Of a stretch of DNA of 64,000 bases, positions 57,983-64,000 are shown piece by piece (within the stretch, counting starts at the first letter, position 1; every line of letters starts with the position of its first letter). A program made the translations under genes and the position numbers. The notes below the pieces were generated by a model, which saw only the letters and a list, made by a program, of their open reading frames with translations, had not been told where the DNA came from and searched no databases. This DNA is from an archaeon (GTDB lineage: Archaea; Nanobdellota; Nanobdellia; Pacearchaeales; GW2011-AR1). The stretch covers positions 1 through 64,000 of the forward strand of contig JABIDS010000003.1 of the NCBI GenBank assembly GCA_018651605.1, read 5' to 3'.

Positions 57983-58864
57983 TCACTTCCCAGCTTCTTT
58001 TCTAATTTTCTCTAAATTTTCCTTATCTTTCTTTAATGCATCTTCAGCTTGTTTCAACTTATATTTCTTATTCCTAATATCCTTAATCTCAATTTCAGCT
58101 TCTTTAATTCTTCTTTCAGCATCAGCAAGTTCCAAATCCTCGTCGATAACATCATCCTTATCTCTAATCTTTACAATCGATTTAGATTTTTTCCCTTTAT
58201 TTTTCTTAAGTCTCATAATCACAAAAACAACAATAACAATCGCAATAATTAATCCTACAAAATAACCAACAATTCTAAAATTAAAATTTTTACCCCTTCC
58301 AATAACATCACCAGTTATAGAACTTTCTTCACTAACAACTTCCTCAACAACCTCTTCTACCACCTCAATTGTTTCTTCTACAACAGACTCGTCTACATCT
58401 TCTTCCTCTATAATCTCTTCTTTACCAATATACTCTAACTTAGGCTCATTAGTATTTAAGTTAACAATTATCTCATTACCTGCCTCAACCATATTAAATT
58501 TAGCATAATTAGATTCTGAACCATTAACTCCACTATTAAATGGTTTAAACACTCCACCCTTTTGAACAGTAATAGAAAATCTAAGAAGCTTATCCTCTGA
58601 ACTAAAACTAACCTCTACCCTCCCCTGTTCATCACCTTTCTCAAAAAAATCACTTCCAATCCCCCTACCAGTATTCAAATCTAAAAATTTTAAAACAATA
58701 TCTGCATCAGGCTCACTTTGAATAGTTATTTTTGTATCTAAAGCAACAACTAATGGAAGTAAATACACCATTAAAATCAACAATACTATCTTTCTATTCA
58801 TCCTCTTTTTATAACCTCTAATATTTCTAAAACTTTTTTCTTTATAAAGTTTTCCATACTTCAA
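57983..58864 (-). CDS. Secreted/membrane protein with TM and coiled-coil tail
   Basis: Signal peptide, extracellular domain, TM (FRIVGYFVGLIIAIVIVVFVIM), charged coiled-coil. Confidence 0.65.
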   Translation of the reverse strand: MKYGKLYKEKSFRNIRGYKKRMNRKIVLLILMVYLLPLVVALDTKITIQSEPDADIVLKFLDLNTGRGIGSDFFEKGDEQGRVEVSFSSEDKLLRFSITVQKGGVFKPFNSGVNGSESNYAKFNMVEAGNEIIVNLNTNEPKLEYIGKEEIIEEEDVDESVVEETIEVVEEVVEEVVSEESSITGDVIGRGKNFNFRIVGYFVGLIIAIVIVVFVIMRLKKNKGKKSKSIVKIRDKDDVIDEDLELADAERRIKEAEIEIKDIRNKKYKLKQAEDALKKDKENLEKIRKEAGK

Positions 58865-58867
58865 TGT

Positions 58868-59206
58868 TCAAATATTTATAGTAATAACTAAACTATCTAA
58901 ATCAACAATAGGTTTTAATCTGTCTCTGCCATCTTTATGTGAAGAGATTAGCTCTATAAATCCAAACTGCTCTAAAACCTTTATATCCTGTCGAACAGCT
59001 TTAAAATCTCTTCCCAAAAGCTTTGCTAGAGAATAGATAGAATCAGGTTGTTTTGTTTTAGTGACGTGCAATAACCTAGCTTTTTCATTAGATAAAAGAT
59101 GTCTTAACACAGAAATATCCGAATCTTTTCTCTTACCAAAAAAAGAAGTAAAAGAACCACTTTTTTCAACAATATTTATTGATTTATTTTTTATCCTCTT
59201 AGCCAT
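58868..59206 (-). CDS. Winged-HTH transcriptional regulator
   Basis: LLSNEKARLLHVTKTKQPDSIYSLAKLLGRDFKAVRQDIKVLEQFGFIEL. Confidence 0.7.
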   Translation of the reverse strand: MAKRIKNKSINIVEKSGSFTSFFGKRKDSDISVLRHLLSNEKARLLHVTKTKQPDSIYSLAKLLGRDFKAVRQDIKVLEQFGFIELISSHKDGRDRLKPIVDLDSLVITINI

Positions 59207-59594
59207 AAAACTTACAATAAACCATACTATATAAATTTTTCCATATATCTACAATATATACTTATTAGTTAGGGGGGATTTTAAAACATATATGTTAGAA
59301 AATAAACCCCTTAAAAAATTAACAAAATAAGAAGAAAAATAAATTATGAAACTACAATTAAGTTACACCATCATATTTATAAACAAACTCCTTAAATATA
59401 TAATTTATCACTCAAATTTACAAAAAATATTACGAAACATTTTTAAACTAAATTAAATATAGATTATTAATATCTAATAAAAGTATTAGATAAAAAAACT
59501 GGCCAGATAATACAGTGTTCCAATAGCAAAAACAGAAAAGAGTGTTTAAGGTGTATTCCAATATACAAATTAGGCATAAGAGTTATGATTGTTG

Positions 59595-59603
59595 AAAGGA
59601 GGT
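59595..59603 (+). promoter_or_regulatory. Strong Shine-Dalgarno sequence of the S-layer gene
   Basis: AAAGGAGGT 12 nt upstream of ATG 59616. Confidence 0.8.
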
Positions 59604-59615
59604 AAATAAAAAGAA

Positions 59616-62048
59616 ATGAAATTTAATTATAAAAAGATAGCATCTATATTCGCAAGCGCGGTAATGCTTTCAAGCACTGTTGGTTTTGCAGCAGCTGCAG
59701 CTTATCCAATGCCATTCGTAAATGGAGGCGTTGCTGATGGAGCAGTAGTTGTAGGAACAGCAGCAGATGTTCGAGACTGGACAGCTGGAATGAGTGTTCA
59801 AGCAGATTTAAATACCGGAGTTGCAGGAAGTGCAGGAGAATCAGTACTTACTGGTACTGCATGGAAAGTTTCAACAAGCTCGGATAATTTAGAACTTGGA
59901 GAAGCAATTAATAGTGTAGAAAGCTACATTGGTGATGAAGACTTACCAGTTTTAGGAAATGGAGAAATTTCTAATGAAAAAGGAACAGCTAAATACGAAC
60001 AATTCTTATATTTTGATGATCCTACTTCACAAGTAGATTATCAACAAGATGACGATGACAATATAGGATTAATGTTTAAAGTAGTAAGTGGACAATCTTT
60101 CGCAAGATATGTAATGGATTTTACAACAAATCTAAAATCAGATATTACTTCTGCGGATGTTTTAGAAGATATTGAAGATGAAGCAATAACTATAATAGGC
60201 AAAGCCTATACTATTACTAAGGCAATAAATACTACAACAGGTACACAACTTACTTTAATGAGTGGAGCTGATAAAACAACTGTTGCAAATGGTGAAGAAA
60301 TTGTTGTTGGAGGAAAAGCAGTTAGTGTTACGGTAACAGCAACAAATTCAGCAGAATTTACAGTTGATGGAGAATCTACTAATGCAATGGATAAGGGAGA
60401 CACTTATAAGTTAAATGATGGAACTTATTTAGGTGTTGCAAAAATAACTTATCAAAACTTTGCAGGTGGTATAATGCAGGCAAGCTTTTATTTAGGAGCT
60501 GATAAAATTCAGATGAATAACGGTTCAGCAATAGAAGTAAATGCAGAAACAATTGATGATGCAGTAGCTACTATATCTGAAACTATTTCAGGAGGAGATA
60601 TTTCAATTTCTGAAATAAGTGTAAACATGACTGCAGAAGATGATTTATATGTTCCTATTGATGGAAAACTAAGTGAAGCAGATGATTTAGATGAACCTCA
60701 AGCTTTATTAACTCAAAACTGGGATATAGAATTTAAAGGTTTAGAAACTGTTGATACAGAAGATATGAAACTTCAACCTACAGCTTCTGATAAAAAATAT
60801 CAGCTAACTATGACTAATTCAGATGGAAATACTTTTGACATCCCTTTGTTTTATACAAATAATTCAGGTATTTATCCAGGATTAAAAGCAAGTGAAGAAT
60901 TAAGATTAGTAAATAATATAACAAATTCTAGTCTTGCTGGTCTATTTGCTATAGATAAAGGAGATTACTTCATTCTAAACACTGCAGACCCTAAAGTTCC
61001 AGGAAACAATGCAAAGAGTTTCTTAGTTCAATATAAAGGTTCTGATAAAGTTACAGCATCAAGCCCAGTAGGGAAATTTGATGTTAAAGGCGTAGGTGAG
61101 AAAGAAGCAAGTATTAATACTGGAGGAAACATGACTCTAAAACTTGGAGGAAGTGAATTCGCATTCGACAATATGAGTACTGGAACTTCAGATAACTTTA
61201 AGATTGCATTAAATGGAGTCGGTTATTATGATGGAGATGCTACAGGTCAAGGACCTTGGGAAGCCAACGGTTCAGTTTCAATGTATCTTAGAACAAAAAA
61301 CAATGCTCTAGTTAATATTACTGATACTGGAATAACTAATATAGCTGACGGATTAGGTAGCGAGTTTGATTCAGCATTTATGTACTTAAATGTAACAGTA
61401 GACGATGCGAACAAAGACGGTGATGATGTAACATTAGCACAAGCTAGTTCACAAGCAATATTTACTGCAAAGTTTAACCATAGTCAAGATGCTGATGCAA
61501 GTGCAACAGTAACTGATAATGGAGCATGGATTTCAGACCCTGATAATAGTGATATAACTACGTACCGAACACAATATGGTGCAGATATCACTGCAACAGA
61601 CCCTGATTCAGCACCAGTTACAATAGAATTAACAATTCCAGAAACTGTTGTAGAACCTTTAGTCTATGTAAGTTCAGGAGATATTACTGTAAGCACAGGC
61701 TCAACAGGAACCGGCGGACAAGTATTGTTTGTTAAAGATAGTGCATCAGATGTTGCAAGTGTAGAAGATAAGAACCTATTAGTTGTAGGTGGAAGTTGTA
61801 TTAATAAAGTAGCTGCGAAAATATTAGGAAGTGATACTCCTTTATGTGATGCAGCGTTTACTGCTAAAACAAATGTTGGAGCAGGACAATACATTATTAA
61901 AACAGTTGAATCACCATACAATGCTGAAAAGATTGCAATGTTGGTTGCAGGTTATGCAGCAGCAGACACAGAAAATGCTGTAGCAACTGCAAAAGACGGA
62001 GCATCATCAGAGATTGGTGAACAAGTTTATCCTATGGTAACTGCATAA
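59616..62048 (+). CDS. S-layer protein
   Basis: KKIASIFASAVMLSSTVGFAAAAAYPMPFVNGGVADGAVVVGTAA; acidic, Ala/Thr/Gly-rich 810 aa. Confidence 0.85.
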   Translation: MKFNYKKIASIFASAVMLSSTVGFAAAAAYPMPFVNGGVADGAVVVGTAADVRDWTAGMSVQADLNTGVAGSAGESVLTGTAWKVSTSSDNLELGEAINSVESYIGDEDLPVLGNGEISNEKGTAKYEQFLYFDDPTSQVDYQQDDDDNIGLMFKVVSGQSFARYVMDFTTNLKSDITSADVLEDIEDEAITIIGKAYTITKAINTTTGTQLTLMSGADKTTVANGEEIVVGGKAVSVTVTATNSAEFTVDGESTNAMDKGDTYKLNDGTYLGVAKITYQNFAGGIMQASFYLGADKIQMNNGSAIEVNAETIDDAVATISETISGGDISISEISVNMTAEDDLYVPIDGKLSEADDLDEPQALLTQNWDIEFKGLETVDTEDMKLQPTASDKKYQLTMTNSDGNTFDIPLFYTNNSGIYPGLKASEELRLVNNITNSSLAGLFAIDKGDYFILNTADPKVPGNNAKSFLVQYKGSDKVTASSPVGKFDVKGVGEKEASINTGGNMTLKLGGSEFAFDNMSTGTSDNFKIALNGVGYYDGDATGQGPWEANGSVSMYLRTKNNALVNITDTGITNIADGLGSEFDSAFMYLNVTVDDANKDGDDVTLAQASSQAIFTAKFNHSQDADASATVTDNGAWISDPDNSDITTYRTQYGADITATDPDSAPVTIELTIPETVVEPLVYVSSGDITVSTGSTGTGGQVLFVKDSASDVASVEDKNLLVVGGSCINKVAAKILGSDTPLCDAAFTAKTNVGAGQYIIKTVESPYNAEKIAMLVAGYAAADTENAVATAKDGASSEIGEQVYPMVTA

Positions 62049-62169
62049 GTTTATTTTTCTTTTTTCTTTTTTCTTTTATTTTTTACCTCTTGGCGTTAGC
62101 CAAACTAAAAATAATATAAAAAATTTCAATCATCAAAAACCTTTTAAACAACTTCTACCATATTCAACC

Positions 62170-62751
62170 ATGAAAAAATTACTAACAAAAAAACAACAAC
62201 AAAAAAAAGATAGAAGAAATCAATTAATAGTAGGAATACTTCTTATAGCTTTAATGCTCTTTAGCACTCTTGGATACGCACTAGGGGGGAAAAGCACAGA
62301 AGATGCAAAAAACAAGGTAGATTACAAAGACATAACATTCACAAAAACTTCAGGATATTGGTCTTTCAATTATCAAGGAACAACATTCAACACACTCTAT
62401 AATCCAACAGAATTACAAGATATCCCTGTCCTAACACAATCAACATTACAATCTTTCTCACAAAAAACATTATATTTTGTAGGAGAATTTGGAGAATCTG
62501 CCTCAGAAATAGCTAGAAACCTAAACCCCTTTGTCCTAAGAATAAACAATGCATGTCTACCCAACACAAATTGTACGACAGACTCTCCAACAAAAAACAT
62601 CTCAACAGACAACATAATAGTCTTCCAAGAACCAACAGAAAACCAACAAGAAAACATCTACCAACAAGAAAAAGCAATATTCATAACAGCCTCATACACA
62701 AACCAAACAAAATTAGCAGACGCACTATTATTCAAAATACTTGGAATTTAA
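62170..62751 (+). CDS. Hypothetical protein with N-terminal TM
   Basis: NQLIVGILLIALMLFSTLGYAL. Confidence 0.65.
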   Translation: MKKLLTKKQQQKKDRRNQLIVGILLIALMLFSTLGYALGGKSTEDAKNKVDYKDITFTKTSGYWSFNYQGTTFNTLYNPTELQDIPVLTQSTLQSFSQKTLYFVGEFGESASEIARNLNPFVLRINNACLPNTNCTTDSPTKNISTDNIIVFQEPTENQQENIYQQEKAIFITASYTNQTKLADALLFKILGI

Positions 62752-62790
62752 TTACACAATATTTAAAAACTAATTCCAACACATAATACC

Positions 62791-63564
62791 ATGAAAAAAG
62801 AAGAAAAACAGACAAATTCTGAAAATTCACAAAAATCTGATTCAACAGAAGAACCTAAAGAAATCAAAGAAACTGAAACTTCAGATTCAAAAAAAGAAGA
62901 CTTAGAACAAAAAACAAAACAAAACAAAACAATCATTATAGCAATTGCCTTAATGGCTTCAGTGCTCTTAATAATGTTCTTAGTCCCTTACATAAAACAC
63001 AATTATTTTAATAAATTTGAATACATGCGACTTGATTTCCAAAAAACCCAACTAGGAGATTTATATTTTTATTCAACAAGTATACCTGTAGCAAATCCAG
63101 AGGCAACAGAAGTAGTAGGAGAATATTTAATGCCCTACAATCGATACGACCCAAGAGAATTAGATTACATAGAAGTAAATACTCCTTATGAAAAAATAAT
63201 GTTTAAAAGAGATAATAAAACAATCTTCGTCACACTTGATCCTGAAATGGACCATTGCCCAGATAACACGATAGCATTAAGCAACCTTGCAGGATTTTTA
63301 AGAGACTTTGCAAAATATGAAATAGAAACAGCAGTCAGCGATGAAGAATATGCAAACTCTAGCAAAATGAATTATGTAACTTGCGACACATATCCAGACG
63401 CAATAACTCTCTCAATCACAAGTGGAGATAAAACAGAAATAAGAAAAAGAGGAGGAAATTGTTACATCCTAACCTATAACAATTGCGAAATTATTCCAGT
63501 AACTGAAAAATTTATTTGGACAGTCTTAAAAGATTATCTAAAAGGCTTCCAAAAGAATAAATGA
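62791..63564 (+). CDS. Hypothetical membrane-anchored protein
   Basis: Charged N-terminus then TM TIIIAIALMASVLLIMFLVPYI. Confidence 0.65.
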   Translation: MKKEEKQTNSENSQKSDSTEEPKEIKETETSDSKKEDLEQKTKQNKTIIIAIALMASVLLIMFLVPYIKHNYFNKFEYMRLDFQKTQLGDLYFYSTSIPVANPEATEVVGEYLMPYNRYDPRELDYIEVNTPYEKIMFKRDNKTIFVTLDPEMDHCPDNTIALSNLAGFLRDFAKYEIETAVSDEEYANSSKMNYVTCDTYPDAITLSITSGDKTEIRKRGGNCYILTYNNCEIIPVTEKFIWTVLKDYLKGFQKNK

Positions 63565-64000
63565 AAACAATCTTACTTTTCCTAAAAGGAGTCCTCATGG
63601 GAATATGCGACTTAATCCCAGGAATATCTGGAGGCACAATAGCATTCATAACAGGCATCTATCCAAAATTAATCTCTTCAGTAAAAGCATTCTCACCACA
63701 ATTACTAAAAAATTTAATCACATATCCATTTAACAAAAACCAACAATTAAAACAAAACCTCAAAGCCCTAAATCTCCCATTCCTAATCACCCTTTTCCTA
63801 GGAATCGCAACAGCACTACTCTTAGGATCAAAATTAATAAAATTCCTTTTAGAAAATTACTTTGCCTACACTCTCGCATTCTTCATAGGATTAATCATAA
63901 TCTCTTCTAAAATCCTATTCACCCATATAAAAAACCACAAACCTTTAAACATTTCATTCGGAATAATCGGTTTTATAATAGGACTCTCATTCATAATCCT
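63561..64000 (+). CDS. DUF368-family membrane protein (polyprenyl-phosphate translocase family), partial
   Basis: MKTILLFLKGVLMGICDLIPGISGGTIAFITGIYPKLISSV; open to the window end; absent from the ORF track. Confidence 0.85.
   Translation, partial: MKTILLFLKGVLMGICDLIPGISGGTIAFITGIYPKLISSVKAFSPQLLKNLITYPFNKNQQLKQNLKALNLPFLITLFLGIATALLLGSKLIKFLLENYFAYTLAFFIGLIIISSKILFTHIKNHKPLNISFGIIGFIIGLSFII

Overview
AT-rich archaeal window; gene content (S19e/L39e/L31e ribosomal proteins, PCNA, Hjc, TrmY, DUF1931 histone-fold protein, fused primase, S-layer protein) suggests a DPANN lineage of the Pacearchaeota/Woesearchaeota type. That placement is inference. About 5.9-21.6 kb is a mainly informational block. 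About 22.9-56.4 kb is a large surface/secretome island in which paralogous type-IV-pilin-like genes (class III-like N-termini such as KSQVTIFIILxLIIV) each sit upstream of one or more large secreted proteins: Cys-rich proteins, beta-repeat 'stalk' proteins, and one with a C-terminal HEIAH zinc-peptidase-like domain. The island ends with a four-gene pilin-like operon, followed by a bacterial-type metK, an S-layer gene and a DUF368 gene cut by the window edge. Two observations seem most novel. First, the repeated pilin-like + giant secreted protein modules may be a host-contact or effector-display system. Second, a three-copy structured DNA/RNA element (hairpin, GGGnGGGTGACTTGT, variable hairpin, CC(A)TACGA) occurs only near pilin-like genes and overlaps the cleavable pilin leader in two of its copies. 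No CRISPR array, rRNA or convincing tRNA was seen. All family calls were made by eye without database searches.
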